Below are positions 1 through 9,384 of a DNA stretch of 64,000 nt, piece by piece. The number at the start of each line of letters is the position of its first letter. Position 1 is the first letter of the stretch. Origin of the DNA: an uncultured Oceanospirillaceae bacterium (GTDB taxonomy: Bacteria > Pseudomonadota > Gammaproteobacteria > Pseudomonadales > Balneatricaceae); NCBI GenBank assembly GCA_913057435.1, contig CAJXNY010000002.1, positions 1 to 64,000 of the forward strand, given 5' to 3'. The notes below the pieces were generated by a model that saw only the letters and a list, made by a program, of their open reading frames with translations, made no database searches and had not been told where the DNA came from. Position numbers and translations under genes: made by a program.

Positions 1-42
1 CTATCCTCTTCGTCGGCAGCGTCAGATGTGTATAAGAGACAG
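1..42 (+). other. Illumina Nextera i5 adapter (sequencing artefact)
   Basis: Positions 10-42 match the 33-base Nextera read-1 transposase adapter, ending in the 19-base Tn5 mosaic end (AGATGTGTATAAGAGACAG, 24-42). Positions 2-9 (TATCCTCT) are the standard i5 index 503 of the Nextera kit, and position 1 fits the last base of the preceding flow-cell adapter. This is not bacterial DNA. It marks the real end of the assembled contig at position 43 and explains why the first gene is truncated. Confidence 0.97.
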
Positions 43-431
43 ACTTTACCTCGATACAGCAGCGAATGGCAGCTGTGACTCCGCCTGAAAACTCCGCCTC
101 TGATATCCCGACTTTACAGCCACTTTCAGCAAAACAGCAGGATATTGATAATCATGCGGTGCCTTTTTCACTGGCGGATTATCTGGAACTGGTGGACTGG
201 ACTGGGCGCTGCCAGCGCGACGATAAACGTGGCTATATAGCGGTACGTATACCGCTGATTCTGCAGCGGTTGTTTATTGATCCGCAGCAGTGGCAGCGGA
301 CCATGCTGCCGTCAGGGTTACGCTTTCAGCATGCCGTGGGCTGTGTTGCCAGGTTGAAGCAATACGCAAAAAACCTGGGACGTAACTGGGTAAAAGGGCA
401 GAGGCCAGCGCAGCAATTGTATCGGGTCTAG
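43..431 (+). CDS. REP-associated (Y1/IS200-like) transposase, C-terminal fragment, 5'-truncated at contig end
   Basis: The reading frame is open from the first genomic base after the adapter (codon at 45) through the ATG at 66 to the stop at 429-431, so the ATG is probably internal. The protein has the C-terminal region typical of marine gammaproteobacterial Y1-type transposases of the RAYT kind: a PFSLADYLELVDWTGR block, then DDKRGYI, then ILQRLFIDPQQW, then a short basic tail. The catalytic HUH and Tyr part lies upstream and is missing here. Known RAYT proteins are linked to REP palindromes, and REP copies occur in this window near 7.85 and 39.8 kb. Whether the gene is intact in the genome cannot be seen. 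Confidence 0.8.
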
Positions 432-942
432 ATGGGTGGCTGTTCAATGGGTATTTTATTGGCTGTCCCGGCATTACCGCGAAATCTTTTCATAGATAAA
501 TAAATCTTTCGCTAAAAACTCTGATAAATATTAGATAGCACTGTGCTTGAATAACGCGTTAAAAGTAACGTGAAAGATAAAAACATATAATTAATTTAAC
601 ACCTTGAAAACAAAGTGATTGTAAGTCCAGCTAAAAGTATCAGCGAAAATACTTATTGATATGTAAAGGGGGTGCTATGTAAATATGTAACAAGCTGTAC
701 TAAAGAACCATATACACAGAATATAGCAGCAGTTTTACTTGGTTAATACTACTAGTGATGTACAACGTTCAGCCAGCAGGGCTGAGTTAATGGTTTCAGT
801 ACAGCAGGAGCTAAAGTTAGTTTTACTGTCGATAACTGAGGTAAATAGCGCTCCTCGATTTTGGTTGGGTGGAGGGTAAACTTAAAAGTTCATAACAAGT
901 TTTCTTCTCCATGGAAAATTAAATCAGAGAAAGAGAAGGCAA
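432..942. other. AT-rich gap without a recognisable gene
   Basis: About 500 bases, clearly richer in A+T than the flanks, especially 480-760. I see no conserved reading frame, tRNA or strong terminator hairpin. It ends with AGAAGG a few bases before the ATG at 943, a fitting ribosome binding site for the protease gene. The base composition suggests horizontally acquired DNA together with the operon that follows. Confidence 0.5.
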
Positions 943-1698
943 ATGTTCAGTGTAACGATCAGCAAAGCGAGCTACGAGCCCGGTGGAAGTCTATCCGTTT
1001 CGGGCACAGTCACCTCTACTTCAAGAGGGAATCCCCCTGGCGCTATCACTATTGATGTTGACTCAAGCACGGGTGCTGGCAGGGTTGTCACTAATCATGG
1101 CATGGAAGGCACTGACTATAGCTGGAAGGGCCCTTTACCCGATGGGGTAACCGTGATTGAAGGGGATCAGGTAGAGGTCTGGAGCCACAGGCAAAGCCAT
1201 GCCAAAGCTCCAATTGCACTTAAAAAATCTCTCGCATTTACCATGGAACACCAAACTCAGGTCAACTGGTGCTGGGCCGCTGTTGGAGCATCCGTAGGAA
1301 ACTTCTTCTGGGGTACTGGTACCTATACACAGTGCGAGATTGCAAATACCTGTCAACAAAAAACGACCTGTTGCACATCTCCAGGAGGGTGTAACCAGTA
1401 TGGTTGGCTCGAAAAAGCACTAGCCGCAGCCAAATCTTTTGATAGATATGAACGCGCTACCATCGAATTTGCCGCTCTCCAGTCGCAGATAAATTCGGAA
1501 AAACTAATTGGGACCCGAGTAAAGTGGAATAGTGGGGGAGCCCACTTTATGGTTATCAGTGGGTATGATACTGATGGTGACACAATTGAAATAAAAGACC
1601 CATGGTACGGTACATCAGTTATGGTCTTTGCGTCATATCCAGCCTCTTATCATGGTGGCGGAACCTGGACAACTACTTACTATACTGAAAAAAACTGA
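943..1698 (+). CDS. Papain-like cysteine protease, AvrRpt2/C70-like
   Basis: 251 residues. The C-terminal half carries the marks of the papain-like AvrRpt2 group (Pfam Peptidase_C70): QTQVNWCWAAVG with the likely nucleophile Cys110, AHFMVISGYD with His201, and IEIKDPWYG with Asp219, about 20 residues after the His as in this clan. Residues 1-95 look like a beta-sandwich (SVTISKASYEPGGSLSVSG), perhaps a binding or autoprocessing part. Cysteines at about 131-145 may form disulfides. No signal peptide is visible, so any export would be non-Sec. The gene is followed after 7 bases by a second gene and so is probably co-expressed with it. Target and role are unknown; an effector or toxin role is an inference from the family. 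Confidence 0.8.
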   Translation: MFSVTISKASYEPGGSLSVSGTVTSTSRGNPPGAITIDVDSSTGAGRVVTNHGMEGTDYSWKGPLPDGVTVIEGDQVEVWSHRQSHAKAPIALKKSLAFTMEHQTQVNWCWAAVGASVGNFFWGTGTYTQCEIANTCQQKTTCCTSPGGCNQYGWLEKALAAAKSFDRYERATIEFAALQSQINSEKLIGTRVKWNSGGAHFMVISGYDTDGDTIEIKDPWYGTSVMVFASYPASYHGGGTWTTTYYTEKN

Positions 1699-1705
1699 GG
1701 TTACC

Positions 1706-2254
1706 ATGAGCATAAAATTCAGCCCGAACGCCCCTGTCGATACGGTTAATAAGATGGGCTCATGGGCAGAAAAACTAAAACACGAATTGTCCGCTCCTGA
1801 TCAGAATCAGACGTTAAGTGTGAGTGATGGCTACGAAGTACATTATTTGTCTCTGAAAGAAATTGTCGCAGGCCGGTTAGTCGATAACCCAGACTGTTCG
1901 CGATGGCGTCATATGGTATCCGTTGGAGATCAGCTCGTTGCAGAGGTTGAGCTGGACGAAAGCCAGTCACCTATCGCACTTCATATGGGTCCCGGAAAAG
2001 ATGGGCTCAGCACGACAGTTTCTCTTGCCAGCTCCTTAGACGGTGACTATGAAGCGTCCGTTCTATCAGTAGCCCCTTTGAAGTTTATCGCGCTCTGGTT
2101 AAAAGGAGATAATGATGATCTTATTATCCCGTATGCACCAAACGCGACATCACTCAAAAACGGCGTTGCTGTTCCTGTTAGAGATGTACTCGACGTATTA
2201 AAGCCACTCGCTCAGGATGTAATCAATTCAACGACGAACGATACAGGCGGCTAA
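1706..2254 (+). CDS. Hypothetical partner of the C70-like protease
   Basis: 182 residues starting at the ATG 7 bases after the protease stop, with GAGG just upstream; a longer upstream frame would overlap the protease and is less likely. No signal peptide, membrane segment or domain that I recognise. The protein is acidic overall, with alternating strand-like segments (YEVHYLSLKEIV, QLVAEVELDES, FIALWLKGDND). Its tight coupling to a papain-like protease suggests an inhibitor/immunity protein, chaperone or co-secreted partner; this rests on gene order only. Confidence 0.7.
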   Translation: MSIKFSPNAPVDTVNKMGSWAEKLKHELSAPDQNQTLSVSDGYEVHYLSLKEIVAGRLVDNPDCSRWRHMVSVGDQLVAEVELDESQSPIALHMGPGKDGLSTTVSLASSLDGDYEASVLSVAPLKFIALWLKGDNDDLIIPYAPNATSLKNGVAVPVRDVLDVLKPLAQDVINSTTNDTGG

Positions 2255-2399
2255 GGGCCGTTATCACAGTTTTATCTTCCCGGCTCTATCCTGGAGTAGG
2301 CGCTGGGAACCCCCAAAGCGAGAACCTGAATACTCTTTAAGCATCTCCCACCTTATCCAGATAAGCGAGATCCATCGCTGCCAGCCGTATCGGCGTCAC

Positions 2400-2640
2400 T
2401 TTTCTGAAGATTGTGATGACCCGCCCCGTCGAGAGCAGGTAAGCCTGCTGGATACCCCTTACTACCACTGTATTACTCGCTGTGTTCGTCGTGCCTTTCT
2501 GTGTGGTCAGAATACCCACAGTGGAGAGTGCTTTGAGCATCAACGTCAATGGATTGTTAAGCGACTGGCGCTGCTGGAGCAGGTGCTTGCCATTACTATC
2601 TGGAGCTACATGTCCATGAGGCACAGGCTGGGAGCGATTA
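2400..2640 (+). pseudogene. Relic of a REP-associated Y1 transposase, N-terminal part
   Basis: Translating the plus strand in the frame of position 2451 gives DTPYYHCITRCVRRAFLCG, followed by a segment containing EHQRQWIVKRL. This is the highly conserved N-terminus of RAYT/Y1 transposases. The HUH block that should follow (normally MSNHYH) is corrupted to MSMRHR, and the frame then loses similarity. No full-length frame covers it. It is a dead fragment, not a gene. The minus-strand frames over the same stretch are shadows. Confidence 0.75.
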
Positions 2641-2646
2641 CCACAA

Positions 2647-2663
2647 CGCGGGCCTGGCCCGCG
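2647..2663. repeat. Perfect short palindrome (8-bp arms, 1-base centre)
   Basis: CGCGGGCC-T-GGCCCGCG lies directly after the transposase relic. Such GC-rich palindromes are typical companions of RAYT-type transposases, but I found no second full copy; positions about 4800-4812 carry only a partial match. Confidence 0.5.
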
Positions 2664-2759
2664 ATGTTATATCTGGAAGCCCTTTGTACGGCGGTTCCAG
2701 GCAAATCAGTACCAGCCTGATATAGAGGGCCTGGCTCAGATACCCGGTAACTTTCCTGT

Positions 2760-3206
2760 TCAGGATTCCAGCAGGTTGCTGAGCGTTTCCAGCCCCTGTT
2801 TTGCACGTATGCTCAGCTCCTCTCGGAGCTGAATCACCTGTTCATTACTCGCCGTTAACTCTGGATTCCGGCTGTGGTATGCCAAACTTATCTCACAGCC
2901 TCCGGCTGGTAATGCTGAAAATTGCACTGTCATCTGAGGCAATAACCCCGGCAGGTCGCCTTTGGTCTGAAACAGCCGGTTTGCTTCATACTGATCAACG
3001 GTAATTACCAGCTCCATCTCTCCATCAGGCAGCTGCAGGGTCTCGATATACGTTTTCCCTGGCGTATTCACGGCCAGGCTGTCGGCCGCCTGGATGGCGA
3101 TAACCCCCGGGAACCACTGTTGATAATTCTCCATATTACTGACGAAACTGAAGACCTGTTCGATGGGGGCAGATATCTGGGCGATTGCGCTGGCGAGCTT
3201 GATCAT
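2760..3206 (-). CDS. SRPBCC / polyketide-cyclase-like protein
   Basis: 148 residues. The N-terminus (VFSFVSNMENYQQWFPGV) and the alternating beta-strands with a long C-terminal helix match the START/Bet v1-like SRPBCC superfamily, which binds hydrophobic ligands in a cavity; specific substrates are rarely predictable. No signal peptide. It is divergent from the LysR regulator at 3360 with a 153-base shared intergenic region, the usual arrangement for a LysR-controlled target. Confidence 0.75.
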   Translation of the reverse strand: MIKLASAIAQISAPIEQVFSFVSNMENYQQWFPGVIAIQAADSLAVNTPGKTYIETLQLPDGEMELVITVDQYEANRLFQTKGDLPGLLPQMTVQFSALPAGGCEISLAYHSRNPELTASNEQVIQLREELSIRAKQGLETLSNLLES

Positions 3207-3359
3207 ACTGAATCCTTTACTGAAGGGTGTGAGTGAGTTCAGCGCAGTCTAGGCTGTGGGTATGGCTGAATAAAAGCGATCTATAGTTGAGCCCTGCATA
3301 ACTGAATAGAATGCAAAAACGGACTACACTGTCCGCCCACACTATATGGAGGGCTGATA

Positions 3360-4280
3360 ATGTCTGGCTTTATGCGTTATCAGGTTCTGGTTGCCGTTGT
3401 TGAAGAGGGCAGCATTGCTCAGGCGGCATTGCGGCTGAATTACTCCGCTGCAGCGGTGAGTAAACAGCTGGCCCGGCTTGAGGGTGAGTTACAGGTACAG
3501 CTGTTTCATCGCTCACATAAGCGGTTGGACATTACCGAGGCCGGGCGCAGGTTCTATCCCCGCTGTAAGGATATTCTGCGTGCTATTAGCCAGGCGGAAG
3601 ATGCCCTGCGCGATGAGCATGTGGTTATCAGTGGGCCGCTGTCTATCACGCTATCCAAATCTCTGGTGCGCTCCCCGATCTTTGATATGCTGGCGGGATT
3701 CAGCCGTGAGTACCCCGATATCCAGCTGGATATCCGGTTCAGCGACCGGGTGGAGGATCTTCACGCTGAAGATCTTGATTTTGCGTTCAGGCTCGGCAAG
3801 CTGGATGACAGCAGTCACCTGATTGCCACGCCTTTATCAGAGACGCAGCTGGTGGCCTGCGCAACGCCTGAGTATCTGGCAGCGTGGGGCATACCGCGTA
3901 GTTTTTCAGATATGGCGGATGGGCGACTGCTACTCATGTCCCGATTGTATAGCTCTGATGCGTTACGAAGGTTTTTCAACCGAGAAAATATACGGGCTGC
4001 GTTGCAGCGGGCGCATACCTTTGACGATATCGAAGGGGTTTATCAGGCCGTACGTGTGAATATGGGCATTGGTTTCTTACTGGATATTTCTGTACAGCCG
4101 GAACTCGATGACGGGCGCTTTATATCGATACTGGCAGAGCGGAACCTGCCGCGTAAAACGCTGTATCTGGTATATAAAAAGCACCAGAGTAATACGCGCA
4201 GGCATGAGGTTTTTAAGGATTATATCAAAGCCAGCGTTGCTGGAGCTCTGAAGGATACCGGATTAGTTCTCAAACCCTGA
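3360..4280 (+). CDS. LysR-family transcriptional regulator
   Basis: 306 residues. The N-terminal winged helix-turn-helix is seen in FMRYQVLVAVVEEGSIAQAA and LNYSAAAVSKQLARLE (about 4-45), followed by a LysR substrate-binding domain with the sequence LSETQLVACATPEYL typical of this family. A GGAGGG lies 5-10 bases before the start. The SRPBCC gene is the likely divergent target. Its inducer cannot be told from sequence. Confidence 0.9.
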   Translation: MSGFMRYQVLVAVVEEGSIAQAALRLNYSAAAVSKQLARLEGELQVQLFHRSHKRLDITEAGRRFYPRCKDILRAISQAEDALRDEHVVISGPLSITLSKSLVRSPIFDMLAGFSREYPDIQLDIRFSDRVEDLHAEDLDFAFRLGKLDDSSHLIATPLSETQLVACATPEYLAAWGIPRSFSDMADGRLLLMSRLYSSDALRRFFNRENIRAALQRAHTFDDIEGVYQAVRVNMGIGFLLDISVQPELDDGRFISILAERNLPRKTLYLVYKKHQSNTRRHEVFKDYIKASVAGALKDTGLVLKP

Positions 4281-4292
4281 TGTTGGTTTGGG

Positions 4293-4451
4293 CACTTGAT
4301 CAATCTGGATATCTCCAGTGCATCGCATCCGAGGTATACCGGTGAGGAGCGCCAGGTGAAATCGGAAGGGCATGTGGCACAGTTCAATAAACGTTTCGGC
4401 GGTCGCAGTCTGAGCAGGCTTCCTGCCTCCTCAGCATTGTTCAGAAATTAA
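4293..4451 (+). pseudogene. Relic of ribosomal protein L31 (type B), C-terminal part
   Basis: The plus-strand frame from 4293 reads [19 protein letters not shown], then [17 protein letters not shown], then a short tail ending at a stop at 4449-4451. This is the conserved C-terminal half of zinc-independent L31 (RpmE2 type). No start codon or N-terminal half precedes it; it follows the LysR stop by a dozen bases. It is best read as a decayed fragment, probably left by a rearrangement. Confidence 0.7.
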
Positions 4452-4771
4452 TCATCATCTTGCATAGAAATTGAATACTTACCTGAATCAAGGCCTGATA
4501 ACCGCTCAACGATTATGGATACTTCTATGTCTGATAAAACGGTTGACTCATTATCCGGGCAAAAACTATGCACATTTTTAGAACCATCATATTTTATCTT
4601 CCCGAGAATATGACCGCTGCCACTAATGCAATCAAGTTCCTGTTGGATTGGAAAGAACAGCACCATATGAAACATCCTTTGGAAAATATTATTTCGGTGA
4701 ATGATAGCCGCAAAGGCTGCCTCATCGCCAGCAAGCGGGCTCTTACAGATCAGTAGACAACCCTCATACAT
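4448..4771 (-). CDS. Hypothetical small protein
   Basis: About 107 residues if it starts at the ATG at 4771; a longer version would begin at 4795. No Shine-Dalgarno sequence is evident at either start. The C-terminal part is acidic. No domain recognised. It overlaps the end of the L31 relic by four bases and sits among decayed sequences, so it may itself not be functional. Confidence 0.3.
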   Translation of the reverse strand: MYEGCLLICKSPLAGDEAAFAAIIHRNNIFQRMFHMVLFFPIQQELDCISGSGHILGKIKYDGSKNVHSFCPDNESTVLSDIEVSIIVERLSGLDSGKYSISMQDDD

Positions 4772-4831
4772 CGCTCGGGGCACTGCTGGCGCCACCCGGC
4801 CTGGCCCGCGTCGTGTTGCAAGGGCTTTCAG

Positions 4832-5173
4832 TTATTCCCGTGGTGGGTACATACCCTCGACAACAATGCATTTGAGCATCTGTGGTGGAACCTGAGACGT
4901 CTCTTGCTGATAATCTTTGTTCAGGTTAGGCAGGCCGAAGCTTGATTGGCCGTTACCGCCATATCGTGTCCCCAGCAAAGCGCTCAACGGCGGGTAGTCT
5001 GATATGTTTAGTATCTGACCGTCGGCGGGCAATGTGTTGCCAGGGCAAAAGCTGCCGGCCGTTTCACAGACGCTACCCTGATAGGATGCGTCGGGAGGGC
5101 CACAATCTGCCTGTACGTTTGCGCCGGTGATTGTCAAAGCAGTCAGTACGGCTGTTTTTACATAAGACTTCAC
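4832..5173 (-). CDS. Secreted tail-collar-like domain protein
   Basis: 113 residues with a Sec signal peptide (MKSYVKTAVLTALTITGANVQA, cleavage after about residue 22). The mature part has C-x-G...LPADGQILNISDYPPLSALLGT and YGGNGQSSFGLPNL, the signature of the phage Tail Collar domain (PF07484), usually found at tips of phage tail fibres. Here it is a short, stand-alone, exported copy with four cysteines (two possible disulfides). Family knowledge suggests a trimeric adhesive fold; a role on the cell surface or periplasm is inferred. Confidence 0.65.
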   Translation of the reverse strand: MKSYVKTAVLTALTITGANVQADCGPPDASYQGSVCETAGSFCPGNTLPADGQILNISDYPPLSALLGTRYGGNGQSSFGLPNLNKDYQQETSQVPPQMLKCIVVEGMYPPRE

Positions 5174-5409
5174 TATTGATTCCTTTCTGCTATGTGCGAA
5201 ATGCTGTCTGCTGACTATGCGTCGGGTCTGTTAAGCGTGGTCACAAACGACTATTCCAGCATTTGGTTTAAAACAGCAGAGCTTGTCACAGTTTGGTAGT
5301 TCAAATGAGTGTTCAAGTTAGTTCTGATCACAGAGCACCTGATGTGTAATTCGCTTCTCTGCACGTACTCACTGGGTCAAGGCATTAGGGTCCCCGCCGC
5401 TAACGTAGC

Positions 5410-5600
5410 GATAATCATGTGATGCCTTTTGCGTTGGTGATTATCTGGAACGGGGATGTTTTATTGGGTGTCTGGTTTTACTGGTAGGGGTCAGGTTGCA
5501 GCTGTTTTGTGGTCCGCCCGTCTGGCGAGGAGCTGGCTAGGTCTGAGTGGTCTGAGCTGGTTTATGCGGTGTCTGAATGAGCATGTTGCCGTCAGGCCAA
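5410..5600 (+). pseudogene. Relic of a Y1 transposase, C-terminal part
   Basis: The DNA at 5410-5455 is clearly related to 147-195 of the transposase fragment at the contig start (shared blocks GATAATCATG, GATTATCTGGAAC), but it carries frameshifts. Weaker similarity continues to a block around 5583-5598 matching ATG-TGCCGTCAGG near 303. The encoded frame is broken throughout. With the N-terminal relic at 2400 on the same strand, it may be the other half of one disrupted element or a separate dead copy. Confidence 0.55.
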
Positions 5601-5877
5601 TCAGGATGATGGCTGTACGAATTGGTTCTGAGCAGGCCCTGCTGACCTGTATAGCCTAGGTCGATATGAACCTGCTGGGGGCCGGGCTGGCCGATACAGC
5701 CTCACTCGGATTGATCACCGGATGCTTATGCGATTGTCCTGGATAGGTACAGATGCACAAAAATTCCAGGTAACTGTTCTCTTTTTATAACATTCCATAT
5801 CTCTTAAAATCTCGAAACCGTAACGAAATCAGGCTGTTAATAATGACTTCACTTTATAGCTCGACGAGATTAGTAAG

Positions 5878-7557
5878 ATGAACCTTAGTGTAAAATCGAC
5901 ATTAAAGCTTCATATGGTACTTATTGTTATCCTTATTTCGCTACCATTAGTCGCGCTCAACTTTTTAAATAAGAGTAGCTCCTCTTCGCTAAAAAATAAC
6001 AATGAAATTTACTCGGATATATTACTGCAGCTATCCAGAATAGACAGCGAACTCAGGAATTCAAGATTCCATGCTTACGCCGGTTATATGCACTACGAAA
6101 AATTGAGTGTGTCGCATTATCATGCACATCCTTTTGATCTTCACCTTAATGCAGTTCGAGATAACATTGAAACTGCAGATCAGAGCTGGATTTCCATACT
6201 CGACAGTATTGATAAAAGTAGTATTTACAGGAGGGAGCTGCTGCAATTAAAAGCGCAGTATGATGCCTATATGAACGCCGCATCCCTGCCGGTTGTAAGG
6301 GCTCTGGAAACACATAATTGGGACTCCATCATCCGTCTGATTACGGCAGCCATACCAGAATACGATAAGTTTTCGGGGTCAATCAGCGCCCTGCAGGTTC
6401 AGATCGATACGGATGCGAGAGAGGGCTATGAGACGTCCCAGCAGCAGATTATTGAACTTTCATATTCCCTGTACGCTTTCTATGCCGTGGCGATCATACT
6501 TTACGTTGTATTTTCCATCTGGCTTATCCGTCGCATCATTAATCCGCTGAATGAGAACATTGCCATCGCGCGCAAAATTTCAGCAGGGGATCTCACCAGT
6601 AATGGCGTCACTGTGAGGCAGGATGAATTCGGCCTGTTCCAGGTTGAAATGGAAAAAATGCGAACACAGCTGTCAGGCATGATCGGCCAGATTATCACTG
6701 AATCTGCGACGGTTTCTGATTACAGCAGTAGCCTCAAAGAAGCGTCTAAGCATGCTGAGCAGAGCACCGCTACGCAGATGGAACGCCTGACCAATGCTGC
6801 ATCCGCACTGGAAGAGCTGCTGGTCAGTATTAATGATATTGCTCGTAATACAGACGATACCAGCGATAAAGCGACCCAGGCCCAGCAGACTGCGGTGGTG
6901 AATTCAGACCGTATTTCAGAAACCGAATCCGGTATTCAGAACGTTTCGGACAACTTGGTGAGCACTAGTTTAAAAGTACAGGAACTGTCCGAGCAGGTTG
7001 ACGAAATATCCAGTATCACCGGGGTAATTCAAGACGTAGCGTCACAAACTAACCTGCTGGCACTGAATGCGGCCATTGAGGCTGCCAGAGCTGGCGAACA
7101 GGGCCGTGGCTTTGCTGTTGTGGCCGACGAAGTCAGAGGTCTGGCGGAAACAACAACTCAGTCGGTGGGAAAAATTTCCAGTATGATTGCCTGTATTCAG
7201 GAAAACGCCATTAGTACAGTTAACAGCATGCAATCGACCTGCAAAAAAACTGACAGTGTTGTTGAAACAACAAAATCAACCAGAGCTTCCATGGCCGATA
7301 TCAATCGTATGACCTACGTGGTGCAGGAGCTTATAGCTGAAATTTCACGCACACTGTCCGAGCAAAAAAATGCCTCAGATGAGCTGTCGGGCAATGTAGA
7401 GCTCGTCGCCGGTCTGGCGCGGGAGAACAGCGAACTAATCGTCAGCATTTCAACCACTGCCGACGACCTGTCCGAAAGCGCCCGGCAACTCGACGTGTCG
7501 GTGTCAGGCTTCCGACTGAGCCCTGCAACAGGTCACAACAACGGCTACCAGGGCTAG
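5878..7557 (+). CDS. Methyl-accepting chemotaxis protein
   Basis: 559 residues. A first membrane segment (about 12-28) is followed by a helical periplasmic sensor domain of about 165 residues, a second membrane segment (about 196-217), a HAMP domain ([20 protein letters not shown]) and a long cytoplasmic coiled coil. The signalling tip is intact: [20 protein letters not shown] and [16 protein letters not shown]. It would couple ligand binding to CheA/CheW. There is no C-terminal CheR-binding pentapeptide. It is a single gene; about 220 bases upstream and 450 downstream hold no gene. The ligand is not predictable from sequence. Confidence 0.95.
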   Translation: MNLSVKSTLKLHMVLIVILISLPLVALNFLNKSSSSSLKNNNEIYSDILLQLSRIDSELRNSRFHAYAGYMHYEKLSVSHYHAHPFDLHLNAVRDNIETADQSWISILDSIDKSSIYRRELLQLKAQYDAYMNAASLPVVRALETHNWDSIIRLITAAIPEYDKFSGSISALQVQIDTDAREGYETSQQQIIELSYSLYAFYAVAIILYVVFSIWLIRRIINPLNENIAIARKISAGDLTSNGVTVRQDEFGLFQVEMEKMRTQLSGMIGQIITESATVSDYSSSLKEASKHAEQSTATQMERLTNAASALEELLVSINDIARNTDDTSDKATQAQQTAVVNSDRISETESGIQNVSDNLVSTSLKVQELSEQVDEISSITGVIQDVASQTNLLALNAAIEAARAGEQGRGFAVVADEVRGLAETTTQSVGKISSMIACIQENAISTVNSMQSTCKKTDSVVETTKSTRASMADINRMTYVVQELIAEISRTLSEQKNASDELSGNVELVAGLARENSELIVSISTTADDLSESARQLDVSVSGFRLSPATGHNNGYQG

Positions 7558-7824
7558 CTATACAATAGCGCCAGATGAGTACCCGCTGATCCGTCCCTCT
7601 AATACTGGATACATAGATACAGGGACATATATGGATACCTCGCCAGACTACTGGTTTGTTAACACTTACCAATATGGCACATTGCGATGCCGACTGATTG
7701 GTGAGGTGTCCCCCTCAGCACCGATCTGATGTATTTTGTTGTTCATCAGATGGAGGCTCCGCAGAGCGATTGACCGGCTTCACCGGCACCTGGAGGCCAA
7801 GCCAGCGGGTCTGGCTGGGCAGAA

Positions 7825-7874
7825 CGCTCGCGGAGCAAGCTGCTACGGATCGCAAGCAAGCTCGCTCCTGCATG
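7825..7874. repeat. REP element, with an adjoining degenerate copy
   Basis: 7848-7874 reads GATCGCAAGCAAGCTCGCTCC and matches the Pseudomonas-type REP consensus (GATCGCGAGCAAGCTCGCTCC) with one change. 7825-7847 contains a poorer same-direction copy (CTCGCGGAGCAAGCTGCTAC). It is intergenic, between the chemoreceptor and the NYN gene. The rest of 7558-8016 shows no supported gene. Confidence 0.75.
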
Positions 7875-8016
7875 CCAGGTATGAAGTCTGGCTATTCGTA
7901 TGCTTCAACCATCACAATTCACCCTTGGCCGCCTGCTGATTATGTGACAGTCCTGCTACCATTAGGGCAGGGCGGCCGGTTCGCCATCTGTGTCACTGAT
8001 AACAGGGAGTTGTTGG

Positions 8017-8736
8017 ATGTTGGAAACGAATACCATTGTGTTGCTGATCGATGCTGATAATGCACCGCCGAGTGCGATTGCGCGGGTGATGTCGGAACTG
8101 GCCAGCCATGGCAAGGTAACGATTCGCCGGGCTTATGGCAACTGGACTAACCCGCATCTGAAGGGCTGGGAGGCCAATCTGCATGCCCATGCCATTCAGC
8201 CGATGCTGCAGATTGATCTGACCAAGGGCAAAAACGCCACCGACATCGCGATCGCCATTGATGCGATGGATATCCTTTACACCAAATCGGTGGATACCTT
8301 CTGCCTTATGACCTCCGACAGCGATTTTACCCCGCTGGTCACGCGGCTGTTATCGGAAGGTAAAACGGTGATCGGCTATGGTGAGCGTAAAACGCCCGCC
8401 GCGCTGGTCAATGCCTGTTCCAAGTTTCTGTTTCTGGATGATGAGTCTGAAAAAACTGAACCGGTGGAACAGCAGACGCTGCGCAATGATACCCAGTTAC
8501 TCACCTTGCTACGTGATGCCATCCGTAAAACCGAACAGGACGATGGCTGGTCGAAACTGTCCCGTGTCGGTGCCCATATCTCCAACCATGCCTCTTTTGA
8601 TGCCCGCAATTATGGCTACCCACGGCTCAGTGATCTGATTGATGCCATTGGCGATCTGTTTGCACTGCAGCGGGATGAAAGCTCGCATTTTCGGGTACGT
8701 GATCTTAAACGTCGGCCTTTGCCTGAAATCGGCTGA
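8017..8736 (+). CDS. NYN-domain protein with C-terminal OST-HTH/LOTUS domain
   Basis: 239 residues from the ATG at 8017, chosen because GGGAG sits 7 bases upstream; a longer frame from 7990 has no such signal. The N-terminal NYN (LabA-like PIN-fold) domain shows the conserved acidic residues: LLIDADNAPPS, KNATDIAIAIDAMD and MTSDSDFTPLV, which bind metal in RNases of this fold. The C-terminus (about 165-235, ending NYGYPRLSDLIDAIGDLF) matches OST-HTH/LOTUS, an RNA-binding winged helix. Likely a cytoplasmic RNA-processing or RNA-binding protein; the target is unknown. Confidence 0.85.
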   Translation: MLETNTIVLLIDADNAPPSAIARVMSELASHGKVTIRRAYGNWTNPHLKGWEANLHAHAIQPMLQIDLTKGKNATDIAIAIDAMDILYTKSVDTFCLMTSDSDFTPLVTRLLSEGKTVIGYGERKTPAALVNACSKFLFLDDESEKTEPVEQQTLRNDTQLLTLLRDAIRKTEQDDGWSKLSRVGAHISNHASFDARNYGYPRLSDLIDAIGDLFALQRDESSHFRVRDLKRRPLPEIG

Positions 8737-9384
8737 TGGATGCTATGTCACTGTGAAGTCGTCAGCACTGTCTGTGCTGACAAAAGCCGTCGAGTGGGTG
8801 CTGTGTGTCAGCGACAACCTTGTAGGAACTAACCCGATTCAGCCATACCCGACGGGTGAAAAGTACCGTGGCTGAACAGCATTCCGGCAGGGCCGCTGGC
8901 GCAAATAGCTGTCGCACGGGTGTTTTTGGCCAGTGATGATGGCCGTTTTATAACTGGCAGCGAGCGGGTGCTGGGCGGTGATTATACTGCTGTCTGACCG
9001 ATCTGTGCCGGTTAGCAGTGGCTGGCAGCTAAGCTGGCGTATCGTGCGTCAGGTTCCATATTTATCACTTTGCTATCGTGAAAACTCTTCATGTACTTTA
9101 CGCTGCAGCCGCTCATTTTTCGTCTACCTTTCCTGATGCTGTTTTTCTCCGCATGGCTTAACTCCCTGAATCTACAGATTTTTATGTAAATCCTCGGTCG
9201 GTATTGCAATGCAGTTATAGACTAAGTGGTAAAAACGCCCCGCCTTTGATGCTCCGCAAGTTCCATGCCCAGTTAGACAATATTCAACCTTTTGCTATTA
9301 CTTGAATTCAAGGTCAGCAGATAAATGGCCAGATAACAGATTGATTCGGGCAAGACTGACGCTTTCAAAAGGGGGCTTTACCGT
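8737..9384. other. Intergenic region before the porin
   Basis: About 650 bases. Short open frames here have no family resemblance or good start signals. No tRNA, REP or strong hairpin seen. The last 100 bases presumably hold the porin promoter; AAGGGGG at 9369-9375 serves as its ribosome binding site. Confidence 0.4.

Noticed and set aside
4799-4815. Second copy of the 2647-2663 palindrome
   Set aside because: Shares GGCCTGGCCCGCG only on one side and is not symmetric; probably chance or an eroded copy.
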